Assembly: GCF_000759445.1 (NCBI RefSeq)
Contig: NZ_JRMB01000001.1
Span: 310,001-374,000, forward strand
Reading direction: 5' to 3'
Source of the DNA: Pseudomonas lutea
GTDB lineage: Bacteria; Pseudomonadota; Gammaproteobacteria; Pseudomonadales; Pseudomonadaceae
Length of the DNA stretch: 64,000 nucleotides
The notes under the pieces were generated by a model. That model worked only from the letters and a program-made list of their open reading frames with translations, was not told where the DNA came from and searched no databases. Position numbers and translations under genes: made by a program. Positions within the stretch are counted from its first letter, which is position 1. Each line of letters opens with the position of its first letter. Positions 8,722-16,769 of this stretch are shown in pieces.

Positions 8722-10038
8722 TCAGGGATAGATGAACCGGTTGACGACGCCTTCAAGCATCTCCTGCCGACCGCTCACTGCCTGCGGGTTCAATTCGTTG
8801 TCCACGGCATGTTGCGCCAGGGCATCCAGGCTGAACTCACCCGAGAGCACCGCACGGCCAAAGGGTTGGTCCCAACCGGCGTAGCGCTGGTCCTTGAACG
8901 CTTGCAGCCGGTCGTCCTCGATCATCGCGGCGGCGCGTTCCAGCGACAGGGCCAGGACGTCCATGGCGGCCACGTGGCCATAGAACAGATCGATTTCATC
9001 GAGGCTCTGGCGACGGACTTTCGAGTCGAAGTTGTAACCGCCGTTTTTGAAGCCGCCGACTTTGAGGATCTCGTACGTCGCCAGGGTCAGCTCTTCAACG
9101 CTGTTGGGAAACTGATCAGTGTCCCAGCCATTTTGTGGATCGCCCCGGTTGGCATCGATGCTGCCGAAAATACCCAGCGACGCTGCCGTGGCGATTTCAT
9201 GGTGGAAGCTGTGACCGGCGAGGGTGGCGTGGTTGGCCTCGATGTTGACCTTGATCTCCTTCTCCAGGCCGAACTGCTGCAAAAAGCCGAAGACCGTGGC
9301 GCTGTCGTAGTCGTACTGGTGCTTGGTCGGCTCCTGCGGTTTGGGCTCGATCAGCAGGTCACCGGTGAAACCGATCTTGTGCTTGTGCTCCACCACCATG
9401 CGCATGAAGCGACCCAGTTGCTCACGCTCGCGCTTGAGGTCGGTGTTGAGCAGCGTCTCGTAGCCTTCGCGGCCGCCCCACAGCACGTAGTTGGCGCCGT
9501 TCAGACGCTTGGTCGCGTTCATCGCGCTGCACACCTGAGCGGCGGCAAAGGCGAACACTTCCGGGTCCGGGTTACTGGCGGCACCGGCGGCGAAACGTGG
9601 GTTGCTGAAGCAGTTGGCGGTGCCCCATAACAGCTGGATGCCGCTTTGCTCCTGGTGGCGTTCCAGCTCATCGACCATCTGCGCGAAGTTGTGGCTGTAT
9701 TCCTTCAGGCTGGCGCCTTCCGGTGCAACGTCGGTGTCGTGGAAGCTGTAATAGTCGATGCCCAGTTTGGAGAAGAACTCAAAGGCTGCCTCGGCCTTGA
9801 AGCGCGCCAGTTCCAGGGCATCCCCCGGTTTGTTCCAGGGACGCTTGAACGTGCCGACGCCGAACATGTCAGCGCCTGGCCAGACAAAGGTGTGCCAGTA
9901 ACACGCGGCCATGCGCAGGTGTTCGCGCATCGGTTTACCGAGGATGATCTTGTCGGCGTCGTAGTGGCGAAAGGCGAGGGGCGAGTCGCTGCCAGGGCCT
10001 TCATAGCGGATCTTGTCGACATCGGGAAAGCAGGGCAT
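8722..10038 (-). CDS. xylA: Xylose isomerase
   Basis: This 438-residue class II xylose isomerase converts D-xylose to D-xylulose in the cytoplasm with two divalent metals. Active-site segments are YYSFHDTD (catalytic His), [15 protein letters not shown] (metal Glu and Lys), [17 protein letters not shown] and the [17 protein letters not shown] metal site. The start ATG at 10038 has an AAGGA site 7 bases upstream, embedded in a CA-rich stretch. It is divergent from the activator gene xylR. No xylulokinase gene (xylB) lies in the window, so the next step must be encoded elsewhere. Confidence 0.97.
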   Translation of the reverse strand: MPCFPDVDKIRYEGPGSDSPLAFRHYDADKIILGKPMREHLRMAACYWHTFVWPGADMFGVGTFKRPWNKPGDALELARFKAEAAFEFFSKLGIDYYSFHDTDVAPEGASLKEYSHNFAQMVDELERHQEQSGIQLLWGTANCFSNPRFAAGAASNPDPEVFAFAAAQVCSAMNATKRLNGANYVLWGGREGYETLLNTDLKREREQLGRFMRMVVEHKHKIGFTGDLLIEPKPQEPTKHQYDYDSATVFGFLQQFGLEKEIKVNIEANHATLAGHSFHHEIATAASLGIFGSIDANRGDPQNGWDTDQFPNSVEELTLATYEILKVGGFKNGGYNFDSKVRRQSLDEIDLFYGHVAAMDVLALSLERAAAMIEDDRLQAFKDQRYAGWDQPFGRAVLSGEFSLDALAQHAVDNELNPQAVSGRQEMLEGVVNRFIYP

Positions 10039-10043
10039 CGGGA

Positions 10044-10058
10044 ATTCCTTATTGTTCT
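10044..10058 (-). promoter_or_regulatory. CA-rich Hfq/Crc-type motif at the xylA ribosome-binding site
   Basis: The coding strand reads agaacaataaggaat directly over the Shine-Dalgarno region of xylA. It matches the A-rich triplet pattern bound by Hfq/Crc in pseudomonads. This is inference from sequence. Confidence 0.5.
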
Positions 10059-10114
10059 GGGGGAGGGAAACCGGCTGTCCCCGATACTAGCAACGGCCCT
10101 GCGCCCGCCGATTG

Positions 10115-10145
10115 CGAAAATCACCAACAGGCTGTTCGATTTTGA
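10115..10145. promoter_or_regulatory. Candidate XylR operator in the xylA-xylR intergenic region
   Basis: An imperfect inverted repeat, cgaaaatc (10115-10122) and gattttga (10138-10145), has its arm centres 23 bp apart, about two helical turns. It lies in the 173-bp divergent region between xylA and xylR. AraC-type XylR proteins usually bind paired sites of this kind. It is only a candidate. Confidence 0.35.
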
Positions 10146-10211
10146 GTATTGAGATTCCTCCGGCGCAGGCCTAGGCTGTGCCGACTCGCTTGACAGGCCC
10201 GGGGAACAATA

Positions 10212-11399
10212 ATGAAAACCGTCCCGCCCGCTCACCGTATTGCGCTGTTGTTCAACGGCGGCAAGATCTACGACCGCGGCATCATCACTGGCATCGGCAA
10301 CTACCTGAGCAGCACGCGCGCGTCGTGGGATCTGTTTCTGGAAGAGGACTTTCTGTGCCGGCTCAAGGGCATCGAGCGCTGGCAGGGCGACGGCATCATT
10401 GCTGACTTTGACGACCCGCTGATCGGCGAAGCGCTGGCCGGAAGCCGTTTGCCGGTGGTCGCCGTCGGCGGCTCTTACGAAGACGAGCGCTCTTACCCAA
10501 AAAACATCCCTTATGTGGCCACCGACAATTTCGCGCTGATCAAGCTGGCCTACGAGCACTTGATCGAAGCCGGCCTGACGCGGTTTGCCTGTTTCAGCCT
10601 GCCTGAAGCCCAGAGCAATCGCTGGGCCCAGGAGCGCGAAAAGGCCTTTCGCCGACTGTTGCAGCGCGACGGCTTGCGCGGCGAAGTCTATCGCGGTCTC
10701 AGCACCAGCGCGCCACTGTGGGACAGCGCCGTGCAACAGCAGATCACCTGGCTGCAGAGCCTGCCCAAGCCCATCGGCATTATCGCCGTGAGCGACGCCC
10801 GCGCCCGGCAGTTGCTGCAGGCGTGTCTGACGGCGGGCATCGCGGTGCCCGAGCAAGTGGCGCTGATTGGCATCGACAATGACCCGCTGACCCGCACCCT
10901 GACCCGCGTGCCGTTGAGCTCCGTGATCCAGGGCACGCAGAGCATGGGCCGCACGGCGGCGCGCCTGCTGCATCAGATGCTCCACGGTGTGCCGTCGACC
11001 ACCAGCCAGATTCTGGTGCCGCCGGAGGCCATCAACGTTCAAGCCTCCAGCCTGCATCAGCCGCTGGGCAACCCTTATGTCATGCAGGCGCTGCACTTCA
11101 TTCGTCAGTACGCGTGCCAGGGAATAAAGACCGCTCAAGTGGCCGCCTACGTCGGCGTGTCACGCTCCTCGCTGGAATCGCACTTTCGCAAGGAGCGCGG
11201 TTGCAGCGTGCATGACGAGATTTTGAGTTTCAAACTGAGCGCCGCGGCCTCGGGCCTCAAGCACAGCGACTCGGCCATTGCCGACATCGCCCAGAATTGT
11301 GGCTTCAAATCGGCGCAGTACCTGCACACGGTGTTTCGCCGGGAATTCGGCTGCACCCCTCGGGAGTACCAGCAGAGCGACGCGGCACCGATTCATTGA
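10212..11399 (+). CDS. xylR: XylR family xylose-responsive transcription activator (AraC type)
   Basis: This 395-residue regulator has an N-terminal periplasmic-binding-protein-like sugar sensor (residues 1 to about 275). Within it lie IALLFNGGKIYDRGIITGIGNYL and a second lobe with ALIGIDNDPLTRTL. A C-terminal AraC double helix-turn-helix follows (about 290-390), with TAQVAAYVGVSRSSLESHFRKE-type and ADIAQNCGFKSAQYLHTVFRREFG segments. This architecture is that of E. coli XylR, which activates xylA and xylF promoters when xylose binds. The gene is divergent from xylA. The start ATG at 10212 is preceded by an A-rich leader that includes a CA motif (10205-10219). Confidence 0.94.
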   Translation: MKTVPPAHRIALLFNGGKIYDRGIITGIGNYLSSTRASWDLFLEEDFLCRLKGIERWQGDGIIADFDDPLIGEALAGSRLPVVAVGGSYEDERSYPKNIPYVATDNFALIKLAYEHLIEAGLTRFACFSLPEAQSNRWAQEREKAFRRLLQRDGLRGEVYRGLSTSAPLWDSAVQQQITWLQSLPKPIGIIAVSDARARQLLQACLTAGIAVPEQVALIGIDNDPLTRTLTRVPLSSVIQGTQSMGRTAARLLHQMLHGVPSTTSQILVPPEAINVQASSLHQPLGNPYVMQALHFIRQYACQGIKTAQVAAYVGVSRSSLESHFRKERGCSVHDEILSFKLSAAASGLKHSDSAIADIAQNCGFKSAQYLHTVFRREFGCTPREYQQSDAAPIH

Positions 11400-11433
11400 T
11401 TCGCTTCAAGGGTGGCCTTTCAGTGGGCACCCC

Positions 11434-11450
11434 ACAAAACAACGACAACA
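11434..11450 (+). promoter_or_regulatory. CA-rich Hfq/Crc-type motif upstream of the galactose dehydrogenase gene
   Basis: The sequence acaaaacaacgacaaca lies 16-32 bases upstream of the ATG at 11466, just before the aggag ribosome-binding site. It is a good fit to the repeated AAn triplets of Hfq/Crc targets. The function is inferred. Confidence 0.5.
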
Positions 11451-11465
11451 TCACAGGAGTCATCG

Positions 11466-12392
11466 ATGCATCCGATTCGTTTAGGGCTGGTGGGTTACGG
11501 CAAGATCGCCCAGGACCAGCACGTGCCGGCCATTCGCGGCAGCGACCGTTTCGAACTGGTCGCCGTCGCGACGCTGGGTCAGCACTGCCCGGACGTGCCC
11601 AATTTCAGTTCGCTGGCCGAGCTGCTGGAGCAGGGGCCGCAGGTCGATGCCATCGCGTTCTGCACGCCGCCTCAAGGCCGTTTTGCGCTGGTCGAACAGG
11701 CGCTGAGGGCAGGCAAACACGTGCTGGTGGAGAAGCCGCCGTGCTCGACCCTGGGCGAAGCGCTCGCGCTGATCGATGAGGTCAACGCGGCTGGCGTCAG
11801 CGGCCTGTTCGCCTGGCACTCGCGGTTCGCGCCCGGGGTTCTTAACGCAAAGCAGTGGCTTGAAGGGAAAACCCTCAAGCAGGTGCGCATCGACTGGAAA
11901 GAGCAGGTGCGCAAGTGGCACCCGGGGCAGGCGTGGATCTGGCAGGCAGGCGGGCTGGGCGTGTTCGATCCGGGAATCAACGCGTTGTCGATCATCACTG
12001 AGCTGCTGCCGCGCGCGCTTTTCGTCGAATCCGCCCATCTGAACGTGCCCGGCAACTGCCAGTCGCCGATTGCGGCGTTTCTGCAGATGCGTTCGGGTGA
12101 GCAGGTGCGAGTGTTGGCTGAGCTGGATTTCGATCACAGCGTCAATGAGCAGTGGAGCATCGAACTGGAGTGTGAAGAGGGCGTGATGCGCCTGGACGCG
12201 GGCGGTGCGCAGGTCACCCTCGACGGCGTTTCACAGGAAGTGTCGGAGGAGGGTGAGTACCCTGTGATGTACGCGCATTTCGCGCGGTTGATCCAAGCCG
12301 GCAAAAGCGACCTCGACCTGCAACCGCTGCGCATCGTCGCCGACAGCTTTTTCGTGGGCAGCAAAACAACTGTTGCTGATTTTCACGAGTAA
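11466..12392 (+). CDS. gal: D-galactose 1-dehydrogenase (Gfo/Idh/MocA family)
   Basis: This 308-residue NAD(P)-dependent dehydrogenase oxidises D-galactose, and in the family also L-arabinose or D-fucose, to the 1,4-lactone. The Rossmann motif GLVGYGKIAQDQHVPAI is at residues 6-22. EKPP, the WKEQVRKWHPGQAWIWQAGG segment and GVFDPGINALS match the P. fluorescens galactose dehydrogenase sequence as I recall it almost throughout. I chose ATG 11466 (MHPIRLGL), with aggag 8 bases upstream; an upstream in-frame ATG would add 18 unrelated residues. It directly follows xylR on the same strand. Other Gfo/Idh functions are possible, but the similarity is specific. Confidence 0.88.
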   Translation: MHPIRLGLVGYGKIAQDQHVPAIRGSDRFELVAVATLGQHCPDVPNFSSLAELLEQGPQVDAIAFCTPPQGRFALVEQALRAGKHVLVEKPPCSTLGEALALIDEVNAAGVSGLFAWHSRFAPGVLNAKQWLEGKTLKQVRIDWKEQVRKWHPGQAWIWQAGGLGVFDPGINALSIITELLPRALFVESAHLNVPGNCQSPIAAFLQMRSGEQVRVLAELDFDHSVNEQWSIELECEEGVMRLDAGGAQVTLDGVSQEVSEEGEYPVMYAHFARLIQAGKSDLDLQPLRIVADSFFVGSKTTVADFHE

Positions 12393-12404
12393 ACGCCGTT
12401 CACC

Positions 12405-12436
12405 CGATCCGCCCGCCGAACCCTCGGCGGCGGATC
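12405..12436. terminator. GC-rich hairpin after the galactose dehydrogenase gene
   Basis: The arms gatccgcccgccga (12406-12419) and tcggcggcggatc (12424-12436) pair around a 4-base loop with one bulge, 14 bases after the stop codon. There is no T-run, so termination efficiency is uncertain. Confidence 0.5.
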
Positions 12437-12780
12437 GGCGGCGGATCGCGTGAATCCCGCACTCGGACCGCGTTGCCCTTGATGCGGCGGACGCAATGCG
12501 GTGGCTTTTGCGGCGAGCGCAGTACGGCGGTCGGTCAGATGTGCACGACCCCGGCCAGGGCGATGGAGAACGAAACGATGAGTGTCAACAGGATGGTCAT
12601 GTTGATGGACATTGCGGGCAAATCCTTGTCTGGGAAATCGATGAAGCCATCATCCGGATTTGCGAGGGCAAACTGAACGGCGTTCGTACGTATGTTGGCA
12701 ATCGATGGAAACAATAGTTCGGGGTTTTTGCGAGCAAAGCAGCTGTAGCGGTACGACCGGACGCCTGCGTCAGACGCCAA
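12437..12780. other. Gene-poor stretch upstream of the REPIN array
   Basis: No gene with a family match or a good ribosome-binding site was found. A minus-strand frame (12535-12780) ends in a hydrophobic stretch (TILLTLIVSFSIALAG) that could be a small membrane peptide starting at an internal Met, but nothing else supports it. It may be a decayed gene remnant. Confidence 0.4.
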
Positions 12781-13520
12781 ACCTGTAGGAGCCGGCTTGC
12801 TGGCGAACGCGGTGGGCCACTCACCCCTGCGGTGGCTGACACAATGCCTTCGCGGGCAAGCGCGCTCCTACAACCAATGCCCGCACGACCGAAGGAATAT
12901 CTGCACGACCGAAGGAATCTCCGCACGACTGAATCGGCGCCAGACGCAAAACCTGTAGGAGCCGGCTTGCTGGCGAACGCGGTGGGCGACTCACCCCAGC
13001 GGTGCCTGACACAACGCCTTCGCGGGCAAGCGCGCTCCTACAACGAATGCCCGCGCCACCGAAGGAATATCTGCACCACTGAAGACCCGCGCCAGGCGCA
13101 AAACCTGTAGGAGCCGGCTTGCTGGCGAACGCGGTGGGCCACTCACCCCTGCGGTGGCTGACACAACGCCTTCGCGGGCAAGCGCGCTCCTACAACGAAT
13201 GCCCGTACGACCGAAGGAATATCCGCACGACCGAGGGGATATCTGCACCACCGAAGGAATATCTGCACGACTGAAGACCCGCGCCAGACGCAAAACCTGT
13301 AGGAGCCGGCTTGCTGGCGAACGGGGTGGGCCACTCACCCCTGCGGTGGCTGACACAATGCCTTCGCGGGCAAGCGCGCTCCTACAACCAATGCCCGCAC
13401 GACTGAAGACCCGCGCCGGACGCAAAACCTGTAGGAGCCGGCTTGCTGGCGAACGCGGTGGGCCACGCCCCCCAGTTGTGCCTGACACAATGAATAGCCA
13501 GCAAGCCGGCGCCTGCACGG
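12781..13520. repeat. Array of five composite REPIN units
   Basis: Units begin near 12781, 12951, 13103, 13295 and 13428 with cctgtaggagccggcttgct. The first four end with the arm of a different REP family (ttcgcgggcaagcgcgctcc). Each is therefore a mixed pair of two REP types rather than a palindrome of one type. The spacers between units hold runs of a short repeat of about 17-20 bp (cgaaggaatatctgcacgac and variants), which explains the uneven period of 133-192 bp. The last unit ends with a degenerate arm. Reading frames here are repeat artefacts. Confidence 0.9.
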
Positions 13521-13589
13521 TGATCGGGTTAAATCGGCGCGATCACCGTTTGAATCGAGATCAAAAAAACGCATTTCTCAAGGACTGTC

Positions 13590-14168
13590 ATGCCATCCCA
13601 TTTCATTCGCATCACCGACGAACAACTGCTCTCAGACAATTGGTACGTGCTCAAAAAATACAGCTTCGAACTGCAACGCCGCGACGGCACCTGGCAACAG
13701 CAGACCCGTGAGGTCTATGACCGAGGCAATGGCGCGACCATTCTGTTGTACAACCTTGAGCAGCGCACGGTGGTGCTGACCCGCCAGTTCCGCATGCCGG
13801 CGTTCGTCAACGACCACAATGGCTACCTGATCGAAGCCGCAGCCGGCTTGCTCGACAACGCCAGCCCCGAAGAGCGCATTCGCCTGGAAGCCGAGGAAGA
13901 AACCGGCTACGTCGTACGCTCGGTGAAGAAGATTTTCGACGCATTCATGAGCCCCGGTTCGGTCACCGAGCGCATTCACTTTTTCATCGGCGAATACCAG
14001 CCGGACGACCGGGTCAGCGAAGGCGGCGGGCTCGAAGAGGAGGGCGAAGACATCGAAGTGCTGGAGCTGGATTTCGATCGCGCCATTGCCATGGTCGCCA
14101 GCGGCGAGATTGCCGACGGCAAAACCATCATGCTCCTGCAATACCTGGAGCTGCGCTTGATGCGGTGA
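13590..14168 (+). CDS. nudK: GDP-mannose pyrophosphatase NudK (Nudix hydrolase)
   Basis: This 192-residue Nudix hydrolase is predicted to cleave GDP-mannose to GMP and mannose-1-phosphate. Marks are [24 protein letters not shown] and the NudK-type Nudix helix [25 protein letters not shown] (broken in type at [10 protein letters not shown] then EAEEETGY), followed by [17 protein letters not shown]. The ADP-ribose pyrophosphatase family shares the fold, but the order and spacing fit NudK. ATG 13590 has an aaggac site 6 bases upstream. It lies between the REPIN array and the siderophore locus and has no evident role in either. Confidence 0.9.
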   Translation: MPSHFIRITDEQLLSDNWYVLKKYSFELQRRDGTWQQQTREVYDRGNGATILLYNLEQRTVVLTRQFRMPAFVNDHNGYLIEAAAGLLDNASPEERIRLEAEEETGYVVRSVKKIFDAFMSPGSVTERIHFFIGEYQPDDRVSEGGGLEEEGEDIEVLELDFDRAIAMVASGEIADGKTIMLLQYLELRLMR

Positions 14169-14237
14169 TGCAGATGGTCTGAGACGACCGCCGACAGCGC
14201 GTAAAAGTTTCACCAATCGGTAAACTTTCTTACGTTG

Positions 14238-14256
14238 CAATGAGAATCGTTTGCGT
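14238..14256 (+). promoter_or_regulatory. Fur-box-like site upstream of the sigma factor gene
   Basis: The sequence caatgagaatcgtttgcg resembles the Fur-box core (gataatgataatcattatc), mainly in the aatgagaatc half, about 30-48 bases before the ATG. A Fur box here would make the sigma factor the iron-controlled master switch, as for pvdS. It is a partial match, so moderate confidence. Confidence 0.6.
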
Positions 14257-14285
14257 TATCCTTCGCATTCCTTTTGTAACCAGGG

Positions 14286-14867
14286 ATGTCGAACAAGATG
14301 GATTTTCGCCCTGCAATCAGCCAGCCGCGCCGGCTCGGCTCATCGGCTTTAGGCGCCATCCATGCCGCGCGAGATGCGCGTCTCGACGCACTGATGGGCG
14401 CCTATAACACCCACCGCGAGGCGCTGTTGCGCCTGGCAGCAAAATTCCTTGGCTGCCGCGCCCGGGCAGAAGACGTGGTGCAGGACGCTTTCGTGAAGAT
14501 GCTCGAAAGCGACCTGGCATCGAACGAACCTGCGCGATACATGTTTCGCGTCGTACGCAACCTGTCCATCGACCGCCTTCGCCGCCAGCGTCTCGAACGC
14601 AACCACGGCGTCGAGGCCGAGCAGGAAGAGCAGATACGTTTCGAGGTGTCCCCCGAGCGGGTGCTGGCGGGTCGCGAATCGCTCGATCAGCTGGTCGGCG
14701 CGCTCAACGAGCTGCCCAAGCGCATGCGCATTGTCTTTGACCTTAGCCAGATCCAGGGCTACACCCAGCGCGACGTGGCCAAGGTCATCGGCACCTCGCC
14801 GACGATGGTCAACTTCCTTCTGCGCGACACCCTTTCCCATTGTCGGGCCCGGCTTGGCGATATCTAG
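14286..14867 (+). CDS. PvdS-like iron-starvation ECF sigma factor
   Basis: This 193-residue group IV sigma factor shows region 2 motifs ARAEDVVQDAFVKML and VVRNLSIDRLRRQ. Region 4 has LNELPKRMRIVFDLSQIQGYTQRDVAKVIGTSPTMVNFLLRDTLSHCR. The closing segment (VNFLLRDTLSHCR) closely parallels PvdS (VNFMIRDALVHCR in memory). PvdS-type factors direct siderophore genes from TAAAT-N16-CGT promoters, and two such sites occur in this locus. No FecR-like anti-sigma gene is adjacent, so control is probably by Fur acting on this promoter. Compared with PvdS the N-terminus is about 35 residues longer; ATG 14298 (aggga 11 bases upstream) or ATG 14394 are alternative starts. The exporter gene follows after 45 bp. 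Confidence 0.9.
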   Translation: MSNKMDFRPAISQPRRLGSSALGAIHAARDARLDALMGAYNTHREALLRLAAKFLGCRARAEDVVQDAFVKMLESDLASNEPARYMFRVVRNLSIDRLRRQRLERNHGVEAEQEEQIRFEVSPERVLAGRESLDQLVGALNELPKRMRIVFDLSQIQGYTQRDVAKVIGTSPTMVNFLLRDTLSHCRARLGDI

Positions 14868-14912
14868 CCACGGCCGCGTCATGTCCCCCGCTTCTACTGC
14901 CCGGAGTCATCC

Positions 14913-16607
14913 ATGAAATTAATTCGTCTGGTCTTCCAGCAATACCGCTGGCCGCTTGCCTGGGTGCTGCTGCTGAGCGTCAGCAGCGGGCTGTTGAGCG
15001 TTGGCGTGATTGCCTTCGTCAATCAGCGAATGATCAGCAGCCACGACGGCCTTGGCACTGCGCTGTGGCAGTTCGGCCTCATGCTCGCCGTGCTGCTGGC
15101 GCTTGCATCCGGGGCGTCTTTGTCGCTGACCGCGCTGGGCCATCGCTTTGTCTATGGCCTGCGCCGGGTGATGGTCAAACGCCTGCTGGACACCAATATC
15201 GAGCGCATCGAATCCATCGGCGGTGCGAAGATTTTCGCCAGCCTGTCCAGCGACATTCGCGCGGTGACCATGGCCTTCGTGCAGTTGCCGGACCTGATCT
15301 ACGGCTCGGTGCTCAGCGTCGCGTCATTCAGTTATCTCGCCTGGCTTTCGCCCTCGCTTTTCATCACCACCCTCTGCTGGATGGCGTTCACGCTGGGTGT
15401 CGGCTGGTTGCTGGTGGGCAAGCTCAACGCGCATATCCGCGCCCTGCGCGAGTCGGAAGACAAGCTTTACCAGAGCTATCAGGGCGTGATTGACGGGCGC
15501 AAGGAGTTGACTCTGAATCGTGATCGCGCTCGCCGGCTGTACGAAGAGACCTTCGACGTCGCCGCCCAGCGTTATCGCGAGCATTTCACCCTGGCTGACC
15601 GTTACCACGGCCTGGCCAGCAATTGGGCCAACATCATGGTGCTGGGCACCATCGGCCTGGCGTTTTATCTGGCCAACGGGCTGGGCTGGGCGCCCACCGA
15701 AGTCGCGGCCACTTACGCGCTGACCGTGCTGTTCATGCGCACGCCGTTGGTCTTGGCGGTGGCGGCGATCCCGGCGCAGATCTCCGGGCGCGTGGCGCTG
15801 GACAAGGTCGAGTCGCTGGCCCTGGCCGAGCACCACGAAAGCTTTGACGTCGCCCCCACGCACATCGCTGGCCAGTGGCAGACGCTGGAACTGCGCGATG
15901 TCGAATACCACTACCCCGCGCAGGGCGACGAACCCGGCTTTGATGTCGGCCCCGTGAACCTGACGCTGCGCCGTGGCGAAACCGTGTTTCTCATGGGCGG
16001 CAACGGCAGCGGTAAATCCAGCCTGGCGCGACTGCTCAGCGGGCTATATCGACCTTCGGCGGGCGCAATTCTGGTTGATGGGCAAGTGATCGGCTCAGAA
16101 GACTGGATGGCTTACCGTCAGCTCTTCGCCAGCGTCTTCACCGATTTCCATCTGTTCGCCCAACTGCTCGGCGCAGACGGGCGAAACGCCGACAGGACCG
16201 ACATTGACCAATGGCTCGAACAGCTGCACATGAAGCACAAGGTGCAGCTCGGCGACGGTCACTTGCTCGACACGCGGTTCTCCCAGGGCCAGCGCAAGCG
16301 TCTTGCGCTGATGCTGGCGCTGCTGGAGAAGCGCGACATTCTCTTGCTGGACGAATGGGCCGCCGATCAAGACCCGCTGTTCCGCCGCTTTTTCTACCGC
16401 GAGCTGCTGCCGATGTTTAAAAAGGCCGGCATCACGGTGTTTGCCATCAGCCATGACGATCAGTATTTCGACCTCGCCGACCGGCTGGTGAAGATGGAGT
16501 CCGGGCAGCTCAGCGAGCTGCAGGGCGATCGCCGCGAGAACGCCAGTCGCGATGCGGTGGAGGAGATCGGCGCGGCGTATCAGATGAAAACGGTAAAGGC
16601 TTTGTAA
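14913..16607 (+). CDS. PvdE-like cyclic peptide/siderophore ABC exporter
   Basis: This 564-residue half-transporter joins a six-helix membrane domain (residues 1 to about 300) to a nucleotide-binding domain. The ATPase has Walker A GGNGSGKSSLARLLSGLYRP-type sequence (about residue 360), the signature FSQGQRKRLALMLAL, Walker B DILLLDEWAADQDP and the ISHDDQYFD switch. The WAADQDP form is typical of the PvdE/SyrD exporter family. In pyoverdine biosynthesis PvdE carries the acylated peptide precursor across the inner membrane, and the same job is expected here for the lipopeptide. It follows the sigma gene by 45 bp and probably forms an operon with it. Confidence 0.92.
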   Translation: MKLIRLVFQQYRWPLAWVLLLSVSSGLLSVGVIAFVNQRMISSHDGLGTALWQFGLMLAVLLALASGASLSLTALGHRFVYGLRRVMVKRLLDTNIERIESIGGAKIFASLSSDIRAVTMAFVQLPDLIYGSVLSVASFSYLAWLSPSLFITTLCWMAFTLGVGWLLVGKLNAHIRALRESEDKLYQSYQGVIDGRKELTLNRDRARRLYEETFDVAAQRYREHFTLADRYHGLASNWANIMVLGTIGLAFYLANGLGWAPTEVAATYALTVLFMRTPLVLAVAAIPAQISGRVALDKVESLALAEHHESFDVAPTHIAGQWQTLELRDVEYHYPAQGDEPGFDVGPVNLTLRRGETVFLMGGNGSGKSSLARLLSGLYRPSAGAILVDGQVIGSEDWMAYRQLFASVFTDFHLFAQLLGADGRNADRTDIDQWLEQLHMKHKVQLGDGHLLDTRFSQGQRKRLALMLALLEKRDILLLDEWAADQDPLFRRFFYRELLPMFKKAGITVFAISHDDQYFDLADRLVKMESGQLSELQGDRRENASRDAVEEIGAAYQMKTVKAL

Positions 16608-16626
16608 GTTTTTCGACGACGAGGAC

Positions 16627-16650
16627 TAAACAGCCGTCAGCCTCAGTCGT
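16627..16650 (+). promoter_or_regulatory. Iron-starvation (PvdS-type) promoter box
   Basis: taaac at 16627-16631 and cgt at 16648-16650 are separated by exactly 16 bases, fitting the IS-box pattern TAAAT-N16-CGT recognised by PvdS. It lies about 120 bases before the hydroxylase gene. The first element has one mismatch. Inference: this is a promoter for pvdA-like plus the NRPS genes. Confidence 0.55.
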
Positions 16651-16654
16651 CATG

Positions 16655-16673
16655 TTAATGAGAATCAGTCTTA
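16655..16673 (+). promoter_or_regulatory. Fur-box-like site upstream of the ornithine hydroxylase gene
   Basis: The sequence ttaatgagaatcagtctta contains the aatgagaatca core typical of Pseudomonas Fur sites and lies just after the IS box. Direct Fur control in addition to sigma control is possible. Confidence 0.55.
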
Positions 16674-16769
16674 ACCATTTTGATGCGTGTGAACTGCCAT
16701 CCGGCGCCGGCGACCTTGCCGCCAGGCCTGCCGGAGTCGATCGCGCATCGCGCCTTACGAGAGGGAAGC

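Noticed and set aside
12535..12780. Short minus-strand frame with a hydrophobic end
   Set aside because: It has no ribosome-binding site and no family match. It is kept only as a remark in the gene-poor stretch.
12821..13711. Several frames with repeated RSRLAGE and SRASALL segments
   Set aside because: These are translated REP arms, a well-known artefact in Pseudomonas intergenic DNA.
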